A stretch of DNA of 64,000 nucleotides from Flavobacteriales bacterium (GTDB taxonomy: Bacteria > Bacteroidota > Bacteroidia > Flavobacteriales_E > Vicingaceae), in contig JACJZB010000004.1 in assembly GCA_020635815.1 (NCBI GenBank), positions 310,001-374,000 on the forward strand, given 5' to 3'. The notes under the pieces are model-generated. The model was given only the letters and a program-made list of their open reading frames with translations, made no database searches and was not told the origin of the DNA. Both the position numbers and the translations under genes were made by a program. Within the stretch, counting starts at the first letter, position 1; every line of letters begins with the position of its first letter. This document shows positions 1-7,276 of this stretch, piece after piece.

Positions 1-3000
1 AGGAGGGTTATTGTCAGACATAGAAAAATTACTAGTTGGTGCTGAGGTTGGAGTGGTAGATGACCACGTAGCTTCCCATCCCGAATAAACGGTAGAACTA
101 TTAGAATACCATGTAATATACATACTACCCGACGTTGCGGTAATAGATGCTGGAGGGGTAGATGTTGTGTTATAACTTCCTAAAAGAGTTCCTGAGGCAT
201 CTGTACCATCATACACACGCATATAATCTGTAGATGTAGGGCTATAAAAACTAGTAAATGATAAGGTAATATCAATAGCACACCCTGGATTTATTAGAAA
301 AGAACAGTTCTCATTATTACTATAATTACCAGTTGAACCACCAGAATCATATAATATACCTGATGTTACTGTTGTGGAGTCTGAGCTTCCACACATATTA
401 TATTGATTTACAACATTAATATAGGCTGTTTTAGATAGAGAGTCGGTACCGAAAGCATTAGTTGCTACTAGTTTAACAGGGAATGAGCCTAAAGTATTGT
501 AGGTTGCTGAAGGGGCTTGTTGATTTGATGTTGGAGTAGTGGAGCCACTAAAAGTCCAATTCCATGAGGTAGGTATATTTTGAGTTAAATCTGTAAAGTT
601 GACTGTTTCTCCAACATTAATAACAGTATTGTTTGCTATAAAATCTACCGATGGAGGGTTTGTATTAGGTATAATTGTTACGGCATAATCTTCATATTGA
701 CCATAAGTTACATTAGAGCATGAAGAAGTTATGGTGTTTCCATAATAATCTGATGCTATTCTCATTCTTAAAGGTGTATTTAGTATGCTGCCAGAAGGGA
801 TGATAATAGTTCCAGCATGATTTTGCATTATATTGTCAGATACAAAAACTAATTCGTTAGTCATATTAAACTGACCATCATTATTATAATCAATCCATGC
901 ACGTACATTTTCGTTGTAGCTAGTTCCTGTAGTAATATTTATAGGGTACATCATGCCTTCGGTTATGGTGGTGGAGTTACTACAAGTGTAATCTTGATAA
1001 CCTTCTATACCTCCATTTGAACTATTATTGATAGAGGAGAAAGTTAAATTAAATATTCCCATACCATAAGTAGATGCTCCCGTAGTGGTGGGTAAGCAAG
1101 TTGCAGCAATTGGGCCGCCACTGTTTGTAATGGTTATAAAATTAGGTTGAATTAAGGTGTCTTGAGAGCCACAAGAGGCTGAACCACTAGTTATTAAAGA
1201 TACCGTATAAGATCCTGGAGCAGTATAAGTATGAGAAGGGTTTGTTGAGGTGCTAGTGTTCCCATCTCCAAAGTCCCATATATAACTAGATCCATTCGTA
1301 CTATTGTTAGTAAAAGTTATAGTAGAAGGAGTGGTGCAGCTATAATTAAGGTCTGAAGTAAAAGCTGAAATTACTGCATTTGAATAAAGATTTCCTACGC
1401 CAACGGCATACCATGCGTTAGTGGTTGCAATCTCTTCTGCACTACAGCTTCCATATAAATCGATGGCTGATTGGATGGCATAATATCGGGCATCGCTATA
1501 TTGTGAGTTTGGAGTTAAATATGTTGTTAAATTTCGGTATGCTATTGCTGATGCTGCAGTCATTCCTATTCCTGAAACAGAGAATGGGTTACCAATATCA
1601 TTAGTTCCTGAACCTCCATTGGTTAATAGGTAAAACCAGTAGTTTTGTACTCCTGAATTGGTATGAACACCTCCATTATCTAAAGATCCTACATACCAAT
1701 TTGTTCCATTGTATGTATCAGGGTCACCATAGGCATTTGGGTTTGACATACTTCTAAAAGGAACTCCTGTTAAAGCAAATTGTTCACCCATAAGGTAGTT
1801 TGCTGTACTTGGATTGTTGTAAAAATCAATAGCTATTCCAAAAATATCACTAAACGATTCATTTAGAGCTCCTGATTCATTCATATACACTAGACTGGCA
1901 GTGTTTTCTGTAACAGCATGCGTTATCTCATGGCCTACAACGTCTATAGAAGTAAGAGCTGAATAATTAACGCCGTCACCATCACCATAAGTCATTTGAG
2001 AACCATCCCAAAATGCATTTACATAACCTACATCAAAATGAACATAACTATTAATTTGAGCACCACTATTATCATAAGAATTTCGTCCAAAATTGGTTAA
2101 GTAGTAATCATAAGTTGCTTCTGATCCAAAATGAGCGTCATAAGCAGCGTTATCTTGATTTGTTGTTGTGTTCCAATAGTTGTCGGCATCCGTAAAATCA
2201 ATTGCTGCTCCATAATCTGAAGAAGTGTTTAAGTCGAAAGTGTTTATTCCCGTTCCTCTTCCCGTTTCTCTTAATCGGAAAGTTCCGCCATAACTGTCTG
2301 TAGTTATAGCTTTTGTTCCATTGTATTTGGTTACTGCAGTTCCAACAACATCTGCTTCGTGTATTCTGTTTTTTTCTTTAACAATGGTTCCTGTAAACGC
2401 ATCAACATAAATAAACTTTCTAATTAAAGGCTTTTGAGAATAAACATCAGTTTTATATGCCAAATTATAACCTTTATTACCATTATACACCACAACTTTT
2501 ACAGGAGGTGCAGTAATGTTTTCGTTCCATTTTCCAGTATTTTCTTTAATTGTGTTTTTAGCAATTTGAATGGCATTAGTACTAGAAATAGTAGCTGATA
2601 CTGATTTTAATTGAATATTTGGGTAATATTCACCATTTGCTGAAACAATATATCCATTCTTTGTATGAATATAGAAAACACCATCTTCAACTGCAATGCC
2701 ATGAATGGTTTGCTTGTAGCTATAATGGGTAAACCCAAGTTGATCAGTTTCTGTTTTGTAAAGCTCAAATTTTTCAGCATTTGAAATGTTTAATAATGAG
2801 TTTAACCACGCAACCTTTTTGTCGATTGATATTTTTTTATCCTTTTTTAGCTTAATATATTTTATAGCTCCAGACTCATCATCTAGAACAATTTTTTCAC
2901 TACCTGGAACTAATTTTTCAGCACTATTGGAAGAAAATTCTCTTGCAAAAATAAATGAAGAGAAGAATGATAAGATTAGAAATAAAGATGCTTTTTTCAT
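1..3000 (-). CDS. Secreted M4 (thermolysin-type) metallopeptidase, C-terminus beyond window
   Basis: The gene starts at 3000 and is still open at position 1, so the first 1000 residues are visible. A signal peptide (MKKASLFLILSFFSSFIFA) is followed by an FTP/PepSY-type propeptide to about residue 210. The M4 catalytic domain follows, with the HEITH zinc motif (H357, E358, H361), the third ligand E381 in GALNESFSD, and the catalytic His of DNGGVHTNSG (H446). After about residue 530 come PKD-type domains, a GEVED-type segment and a CUB-like domain (about 875-985). The family cleaves proteins extracellularly after propeptide removal. A T9SS C-terminal sorting domain is expected beyond the left edge but is not seen. 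A Bacteroidota promoter lies just upstream. Confidence 0.93.
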   Translation of the reverse strand, partial: MKKASLFLILSFFSSFIFAREFSSNSAEKLVPGSEKIVLDDESGAIKYIKLKKDKKISIDKKVAWLNSLLNISNAEKFELYKTETDQLGFTHYSYKQTIHGIAVEDGVFYIHTKNGYIVSANGEYYPNIQLKSVSATISSTNAIQIAKNTIKENTGKWNENITAPPVKVVVYNGNKGYNLAYKTDVYSQKPLIRKFIYVDAFTGTIVKEKNRIHEADVVGTAVTKYNGTKAITTDSYGGTFRLRETGRGTGINTFDLNTSSDYGAAIDFTDADNYWNTTTNQDNAAYDAHFGSEATYDYYLTNFGRNSYDNSGAQINSYVHFDVGYVNAFWDGSQMTYGDGDGVNYSALTSIDVVGHEITHAVTENTASLVYMNESGALNESFSDIFGIAIDFYNNPSTANYLMGEQFALTGVPFRSMSNPNAYGDPDTYNGTNWYVGSLDNGGVHTNSGVQNYWFYLLTNGGSGTNDIGNPFSVSGIGMTAASAIAYRNLTTYLTPNSQYSDARYYAIQSAIDLYGSCSAEEIATTNAWYAVGVGNLYSNAVISAFTSDLNYSCTTPSTITFTNNSTNGSSYIWDFGDGNTSTSTNPSHTYTAPGSYTVSLITSGSASCGSQDTLIQPNFITITNSGGPIAATCLPTTTGASTYGMGIFNLTFSSINNSSNGGIEGYQDYTCSNSTTITEGMMYPINITTGTSYNENVRAWIDYNNDGQFNMTNELVFVSDNIMQNHAGTIIIPSGSILNTPLRMRIASDYYGNTITSSCSNVTYGQYEDYAVTIIPNTNPPSVDFIANNTVINVGETVNFTDLTQNIPTSWNWTFSGSTTPTSNQQAPSATYNTLGSFPVKLVATNAFGTDSLSKTAYINVVNQYNMCGSSDSTTVTSGILYDSGGSTGNYSNNENCSFLINPGCAIDITLSFTSFYSPTSTDYMRVYDGTDASGTLLGSYNTTSTPPASITATSGSMYITWYSNSSTVYSGWEATWSSTTPTSAPTSNFSMSDNNPP

Positions 3001-3057
3001 TGGAAATAAAATTGGTTATACGTTGTTATTGCTCTAGTGTGGAGATGTGTATTCTCG

Positions 3058-3088
3058 CGAAGGTAAATGAAAATTAAATAAAATACAA
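3058..3088 (-). promoter_or_regulatory. Promoter of the M4 peptidase gene
   Basis: On the minus strand TTG (3086-3088) is followed after 20 nt by TACCTTCG (3058-3065). This matches the Bacteroidota TTG-N17-23-TAnnTTTG promoter with one mismatch. The start codon lies 57 nt downstream. Confidence 0.5.
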
Positions 3089-3107
3089 TTATGGGTTATT
3101 TTTTCTA

Positions 3108-3137
3108 GTGAGCGGTCGTTTTTGGCAATTAAGCGGT
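3108..3137 (-). promoter_or_regulatory. Paired direct repeat upstream of M4 peptidase promoter
   Basis: On the minus strand ACCGCTTAA (3129-3137) and ACCGCTCAC (3108-3116) repeat with exactly 21 bp between equivalent bases, about two helical turns. They sit just upstream of the -33 element. Two half-sites at this spacing, close to the general LytTR pattern, suggest an activator site. No regulator is identified. Confidence 0.3.
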
Positions 3138-3181
3138 ATAAATTGGTTAGAAAAGTTGCCTTTTTAAAGAAACAATGAAAC

Positions 3182-4072
3182 CTATTGATTTTTTGTTGCG
3201 ATTGGCTTACTAACTAAATAGACACCAGTAAAAATCAAAATAGCGGCAATTAATTTAATCCAAGTAAAACTATCTTTTCCAACAGAGATAGCAAAAAAAG
3301 CAGCAATAACAGGTTGCAAATAAATATAGGTGGAAACCGTTGATGGGCTGAGTTTTTTAAGCCCATAAATATTAAACAAGTAAGCTAAAAATGTAGTGCC
3401 AATAATTACAAATAAAAATTTTGACCAAATATCGGAACCGAAACTATTCCATTCAATAGCATTGAACTGTGTAAATCCGAAAGGGATAACATAAATAAAC
3501 CCAAAAGTAAACACCCACTTAATTACGGTTATGGGTTTGTATTTACTCATTAAAGGTTTTACTAACACTAAATAGATACCATAAGAAAGTGCATTTAAAA
3601 ATATAAACGCATCTCCAATAATTGTATCTGAACCAAAAGCAAAGCCTTTTTTAAACAAAAGAATAATTAATGCTCCAGAAATTCCTAGGGCAATTCCAAA
3701 AATTTTGGTAGCAGTAATTCTGGTTTTTAAAATGATAGCTGAAGCAATTAAAACCAAAATAGGATTTGATGTCATGATAATACCTGCATTTATAGGATTA
3801 GTTAGATTTAGCCCATAAAAAAACATGAGTTGATTTGCAGCTACACCAAAAAATCCACAAATGGCAAGTTTCAATAAATCTTTTCGATCAACTTTTTCTT
3901 TAATAAAATAACCAATACCAAAAAATAATAACAATGCACCAAGTACCCGACAAAAAATAAATCCAAAAGGTAAAATGTATTCAGGCATTACATCTTTAGC
4001 AATAGAATAATTTACACCATAAATAACATTTGCTCCTAGAATTGCTAAATGAGCTCTTAAGTTTGTATTCAT
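3182..4072 (-). CDS. EamA/DMT-family transporter
   Basis: 296-residue membrane protein with about ten hydrophobic segments and the two-fold EamA repeat (about residues 5-140 and 150-290). The first repeat contains the typical stretch around NPINAGIIMTSNPILVLI. DMT/RhaT-family members export metabolites or amino acids across the inner membrane; the substrate cannot be read from the sequence. It follows the ArsC/Spx-like gene in the same direction after 87 bp and may be co-transcribed with it. Confidence 0.85.
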   Translation of the reverse strand: MNTNLRAHLAILGANVIYGVNYSIAKDVMPEYILPFGFIFCRVLGALLLFFGIGYFIKEKVDRKDLLKLAICGFFGVAANQLMFFYGLNLTNPINAGIIMTSNPILVLIASAIILKTRITATKIFGIALGISGALIILLFKKGFAFGSDTIIGDAFIFLNALSYGIYLVLVKPLMSKYKPITVIKWVFTFGFIYVIPFGFTQFNAIEWNSFGSDIWSKFLFVIIGTTFLAYLFNIYGLKKLSPSTVSTYIYLQPVIAAFFAISVGKDSFTWIKLIAAILIFTGVYLVSKPIATKNQ

Positions 4073-4146
4073 TTAGAGTTAAAAGTTCATAAAGTTTGAA
4101 AGTAAAAAGGGATACAGAAGAATATTAAAACTACTAATAAGTACTC

Positions 4147-4179
4147 CAATTATCAATTATCAATTATCAATTATCAATT
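4147..4179. repeat. Heptamer tandem repeat (CAATTAT)x4 plus partial copy
   Basis: Four perfect CAATTAT units (4147-4174) and a partial fifth lie over the 3' end and stop codon of the ArsC/Spx-like gene. The last residues of that protein (LIIDN) and its TGA stop are read from the repeat. A change in copy number shifts frame by one. Confidence 0.9.
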
Positions 4180-4513
4180 GCAGAGCTTCAATTGTTTTTT
4201 TAGCGTTTCCAACAAAAATAGCTTCATTTATAATAATTACAGGACGTTTCAAAAAAGTGTATTCTTCTAAAATTAATTTTTTGATGTCTGTTTCTGATAA
4301 ATTTTTATTGGCTAAGCCTAATGCTTTGTATTTCATAGCTCTACGGCTAAACAAACTTTCGTATGTTCCACTCATTTTAGCCATTTGCTCTAATTGAGCT
4401 TCAGTAATTTTATTAGTTTTGATATCTTGGTATTCAAAAGAGTCATCAAGACCTAAGTCTTTTATAATTCTGTTACAAGTAGAGCAAGTAGATAGGTAAT
4501 ATATTTTTTTCAT
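4160..4513 (-). CDS. ArsC/Spx-family thioredoxin-fold protein
   Basis: 117 residues, the usual ArsC/Spx length. The N-terminal CSTC motif (C10, C13) follows a beta strand (KKIYYLST), as in glutaredoxin-like arsenate reductases and Spx/YffB proteins. The later LKRPVIIINEAIFVG segment carries the cis-Pro region typical of the family. Whether it reduces arsenate or acts as a regulator or other reductase is not decidable here. There is no ars operon around it. Its start codon is only 15 bp from the divergent membrane-protein start, and its C-terminus is encoded by a heptamer repeat. Confidence 0.85.
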   Translation of the reverse strand: MKKIYYLSTCSTCNRIIKDLGLDDSFEYQDIKTNKITEAQLEQMAKMSGTYESLFSRRAMKYKALGLANKNLSETDIKKLILEEYTFLKRPVIIINEAIFVGNAKKTIEALQLIIDN

Positions 4514-4528
4514 ATCAAATAATTAATA

Positions 4529-5566
4529 ATGCCCAAAAGTAATAAAGTAACTGATTTGTTTTCTACAAAAAGAATTGCGATTCCAATTGTTATTGGATTT
4601 TTAGTTGCGGGTTATATGCTTTGGGGTAATACTAGCTGGGAAGAGCTAAGTAAAATCCAGTTTAGTGTTGAAATGTTTGGATGGTTATTCGTTGCTATTT
4701 TAATGATGGTGATAAGGGATTTAGCCTATATGTATCGAATACGCGTGTTAACAGATAATTTTTTGAGTTGGCGAAAAAGTTTTGACGTAATTATGCTTTG
4801 GGAATTTGCTTCTTCAATTACACCATCAGTAGTTGGGGGAAGTGGTGTAGCAATGTTTATTTTAAACAAAGAAAAAATAAGTTTAGGTAAAAGTACAGCA
4901 GTAGTTATGGTTACAGCATTGTTAGATGAATTGTTTTATATTGTTACAGTGCCTTTTATTATTTTATTTATTGATACTCAGCATCTGTTTCCAATAGAAC
5001 TAAGTAAAACAGTTTTTGGAGTAACACTTTCTACCAAAGAAATATTTTTAGTTGGATATGCCTTTATTTTGCTTTTGGTTACTTTAATTTTTTATGGAGT
5101 TTTTGTAAATCCACAACGGTTAAAGAGTAGCTTAGTAAAGCTTTTCAGTATTAAAATTTTAAACAAGTGGCAAAATAAAATAGTAAGGTTGGGAGATGAT
5201 TTAATACAGACTTCAGTTGAATTAAAAAACAAACCCATTCAATTTTGGTTAAAATCGTTTGGAGCAACTCTAGCTTCTTGGACTGCACGTTTTTGGGTGG
5301 TTAACTTTATTGTTTTAGCTTTTACAGATGTTTCGAGCCATTTTTTAATTTATGGAAGACAATTGGTAATGTGGGTAATCTTATTAATTAGTCCAACACC
5401 AGGCGGAACGGGGGTGGCTGAATTTGCTTTTAATGGATTTTTGCAAGATTTTATTCCAATAGGGTTAACAGGGTTGCTAGTAGTACTTTGGCGATTAATA
5501 AGTTATTATCCTTACTTATTTATGGGAGCTTTTGTTTTACCAAAATGGTTGAAGAGGGTGGGTTAA
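4529..5566 (+). CDS. Flippase-like integral membrane protein (LPG synthase TM / UPF0104 family)
   Basis: 345 residues with about eight transmembrane segments and the family signature region SSITPSVVGGSG (about 98-109) followed later by LISPTPGGTGVAEFAF. This matches the YbhN/AglD/MprF N-terminal flippase-like domain. Members move or help move lipid-linked compounds across the inner membrane; the substrate here is unknown. There is no cytoplasmic aminoacyl-PG synthase domain, so it is not a full MprF. It is transcribed divergently from the ArsC/Spx-like gene, with 15 bp between the start codons, so the two promoters must overlap coding sequence. Confidence 0.85.
   Translation: MPKSNKVTDLFSTKRIAIPIVIGFLVAGYMLWGNTSWEELSKIQFSVEMFGWLFVAILMMVIRDLAYMYRIRVLTDNFLSWRKSFDVIMLWEFASSITPSVVGGSGVAMFILNKEKISLGKSTAVVMVTALLDELFYIVTVPFIILFIDTQHLFPIELSKTVFGVTLSTKEIFLVGYAFILLLVTLIFYGVFVNPQRLKSSLVKLFSIKILNKWQNKIVRLGDDLIQTSVELKNKPIQFWLKSFGATLASWTARFWVVNFIVLAFTDVSSHFLIYGRQLVMWVILLISPTPGGTGVAEFAFNGFLQDFIPIGLTGLLVVLWRLISYYPYLFMGAFVLPKWLKRVG
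4534..4541 (-). promoter_or_regulatory. -7 box of the ArsC/Spx-like gene, inside the divergent gene
   Basis: TACTTTTG on the minus strand fits TAnnTTTG and lies 20 nt before the start at 4513, within codons 2-5 of the divergent gene. A TTG at 4566-4568 is 24 nt upstream, slightly outside the usual spacing. Confidence 0.35.
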
Positions 5567-5871
5567 CTTCCTGAAAATAGTTTTATTTAAAAATAATTTT
5601 TGCCCCCCTATTTTAGTATGAAAAAATGAAATATAGGGACTCCCTACAGAGAAAATGGGAAAAGCTTATGATTCCTTGGCTAAAAAATTTAATCTATAGA
5701 AGAATGTGAAATCTGTGCAAGGAGCATATCAATCTTTATTTTTTGTAGAAATATTTTTCCTTATAGTAAAAACACAGCTGTCTTTTTATCTCAAAAAGTT
5801 GTAATATGATGTAAGTCATTTTATTAGGTTTTTATATCCGTTAATTTAGCTTACCTTTTTATAAATAAGCA
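5567..5871. other. Intergenic region without a gene
   Basis: 305 bp with no convincing ORF on either strand. It contains a perfect 13-bp palindrome with a one-base centre (TAGGGA-C-TCCCTA, 5634-5646), a candidate Fnr-type box (5806-5819) and a candidate -7 box (TACCTTTT, 5852-5859) for the downstream gene. A 14-codon ORF from 5655 (MGKAYDS...) has no recognisable identity. Confidence 0.6.
5806..5819. promoter_or_regulatory. Candidate Crp/Fnr-type operator
   Basis: ATGAT-gtaa-GTCAT has the 5-4-5 geometry of Fnr-family sites (TTGAT-N4-ATCAA) with imperfect arms. It lies about 40 nt before a TACCTTTT box and 52 nt before the start codon of a gene encoding a Crp-type sensor domain. The sequence similarity is suggestive only. 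Confidence 0.35.
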
Positions 5872-6276
5872 ATGTTAAACAACACTTTCAATAATGGCCT
5901 TTCCAAAGATTTAATGGAAAAAATAAAATCCATCTCTTGTGGTGTTTTTAGTTTTAATAAAAACGAATCCATTTTTAAAGAAGGAGAACAGACGAAATAT
6001 ATCTACTTTATAGAAAACGGAAATATTACGTTGAAAAAAAATAAAGATAAAAATGAAATACCTTTTTTAGAACTACCACAAGGTGAACTGTTGGGCGTTG
6101 ATTGTGTTTATACCGAGGGGATGTGTAATTATTCTGCATTTTCTTCTTCTGCAACTAATGGAGTTAAAATTTTAATAACCGATTTTTTAGAACTTATTAA
6201 CGAGCATAAAGTTGCTTCTTTAGAACTAATGAAATACCTCTCTTCAATATTAAATCGAATAGAGAAGAGTATTTAA
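5872..6276 (+). CDS. Cyclic nucleotide-binding-domain protein without HTH
   Basis: 134 residues that align with the Crp/Fnr sensor beta-roll: FSFNKNESIFKEGEQTKYIYFIENGNITL near the N-terminus, PQGELLGVDCVY in the middle, and a C-terminal dimerisation-type helix (ELINEHKVASLELMKYLSSILNRIEKSI). The roughly 80-residue winged-helix DNA-binding domain of Crp/Fnr proteins is absent, and the sequence after the stop does not encode one in any frame. It may be a sensor that acts on a partner protein, or a truncated regulator. Ligand residues of classical cAMP binding are not evident. Confidence 0.75.
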   Translation: MLNNTFNNGLSKDLMEKIKSISCGVFSFNKNESIFKEGEQTKYIYFIENGNITLKKNKDKNEIPFLELPQGELLGVDCVYTEGMCNYSAFSSSATNGVKILITDFLELINEHKVASLELMKYLSSILNRIEKSI

Positions 6277-6301
6277 ATATAAGCCATTCAATTTGCATAA
6301 T

Positions 6302-6326
6302 AATATATTGTTTTAAGCAATATATT
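6302..6326. repeat. Perfect 9-bp inverted repeat after the CNB-domain gene
   Basis: AATATATTG and CAATATATT flank a 7-nt loop. It lies 26 bp after the stop of the upstream gene. There is no T-run after it, so it is a weak terminator at best; it could be an operator. Confidence 0.6.
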
Positions 6327-6409
6327 CAATACAATCTATCGTATATGCGTCTTAATTCTATTTTTTGAAACATTTATTACTTAACTAAGTAAAAATACGC
6401 AGAACTTAC

Positions 6410-6421
6410 CAAACTAGTTTG
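6410..6421. repeat. 12-bp perfect palindrome CAAACTAGTTTG
   Basis: It lies 80 bp before the SPOR-like protein gene. The 10-bp core AAACTAGTTT also occurs at 45244-45253 in the intergenic region before the MarR gene. Its role is unknown. Confidence 0.5.
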
Positions 6422-6500
6422 TTTTAGTCAAATACCAATAACACCTTGTTTTACAGGGGTTAGAAAACTACACTTTATTATTAACTAAAACTTATTAGCC

Positions 6501-7235
6501 ATGAAACCACTTCTAAAATATCTTGCAATAGTTATAGGATTTTTAACTGCTTCAATCAGCAACGGCTTTAACCCTAATTTACCAAAAGGCATCGTTTATC
6601 AAATTTCATTAAATGGGAATGATTTACAAAAATCACAAGCAGTAATTACAGAGTATCACTACCTTACTCATATAATCAACAATAATGTTTCTACTTATAT
6701 TTTTGGAAAATATCAACGTTTTTCTGAAGTCGATTCAATTCAAAATTTACTAACTAAAGCAGGTTGTAACTCAACTATTTTAGCGTATAAAAACCAAAAC
6801 GAAATTCCTTTAGCCGAAGCGATATCTATGCAGTACAAAAATGATATGCTTACAGAGGAAGCCTCAACTCAAAGAAAGGGGAGTAAAAAAATTACGGTAA
6901 AAGAAGTAAATTACCTGTTAGATGTTCAGAAATCAGGCTTGAAACATTATTATGCTTTAGCAATACCTGTAAACTCTATTGAAACAGTTGATAAATTGTT
7001 AGAACAAATTGACAATGAGCAAATTATAGAAATTAGTACTTCAGATGACATTTACTCAATTGGGCATTATGAAAAATTTGAGGATGTGTTGAATGCTCGT
7101 AAGCACTTTATTGATGGCGATATAAACGATGTGTTTATTATGGCTCAAATTACTGACGAAAGAATAGAAGTTGATGAAACTGATAATTTTGCTATTACCA
7201 TTCAAAATTTAGTTAATGACCTAGCTAACAACTAA
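6501..7235 (+). CDS. Secreted protein with two SPOR-like repeats
   Basis: 244 residues with an N-terminal signal peptide ending near ASISNG. Two related segments resemble SPOR folds: about residues 28-95 (GIVYQISLNG...YIFGKYQRFSEVDSIQNLL) and about 150-230 (HYYALAIPVN...YSIGHYEKFEDVLNARKHF), each with the Y-x-I/F-G-x-Y-x-x-F pattern. SPOR domains bind denuded peptidoglycan, so a periplasmic or wall-associated role is inferred. The linker contains a KGSKK-type basic stretch. I do not recognise a named family. Located 41 bp before ygiQ but not obviously related to it. Confidence 0.65.
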   Translation: MKPLLKYLAIVIGFLTASISNGFNPNLPKGIVYQISLNGNDLQKSQAVITEYHYLTHIINNNVSTYIFGKYQRFSEVDSIQNLLTKAGCNSTILAYKNQNEIPLAEAISMQYKNDMLTEEASTQRKGSKKITVKEVNYLLDVQKSGLKHYYALAIPVNSIETVDKLLEQIDNEQIIEISTSDDIYSIGHYEKFEDVLNARKHFIDGDINDVFIMAQITDERIEVDETDNFAITIQNLVNDLANN

Positions 7236-7263
7236 AAACACAACAACCTGTTAAATGAATACT

Positions 7264-7271
7264 TACCTTTG
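7264..7271 (+). promoter_or_regulatory. -7 promoter box abutting the ygiQ start codon
   Basis: TACCTTTG is a perfect TAnnTTTG box and ends 5 nt before the ATG at 7277. Transcription from it would begin at or next to the start codon, implying a leaderless mRNA. No clean TTG lies at -33; TGTTAA at 7249-7254 is nearer than usual. Confidence 0.5.
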
Positions 7272-7276
7272 CAGGT

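Noticed and set aside
2786..3037. Plus-strand ORF over the M4 signal-peptide region
   Set aside because: Antisense shadow of the peptidase gene, low complexity.
4147..4179. Heptamer array as an attachment site or mobile-element scar
   Set aside because: No integrase, transposase or flanking duplication is near, so it is treated as a simple tandem repeat.
5655..5699. Short ORF MGKAYDSLAKKFNL as a remnant gene
   Set aside because: Only 14 codons and no similarity that I can recognise; surrounding frames are full of stops.
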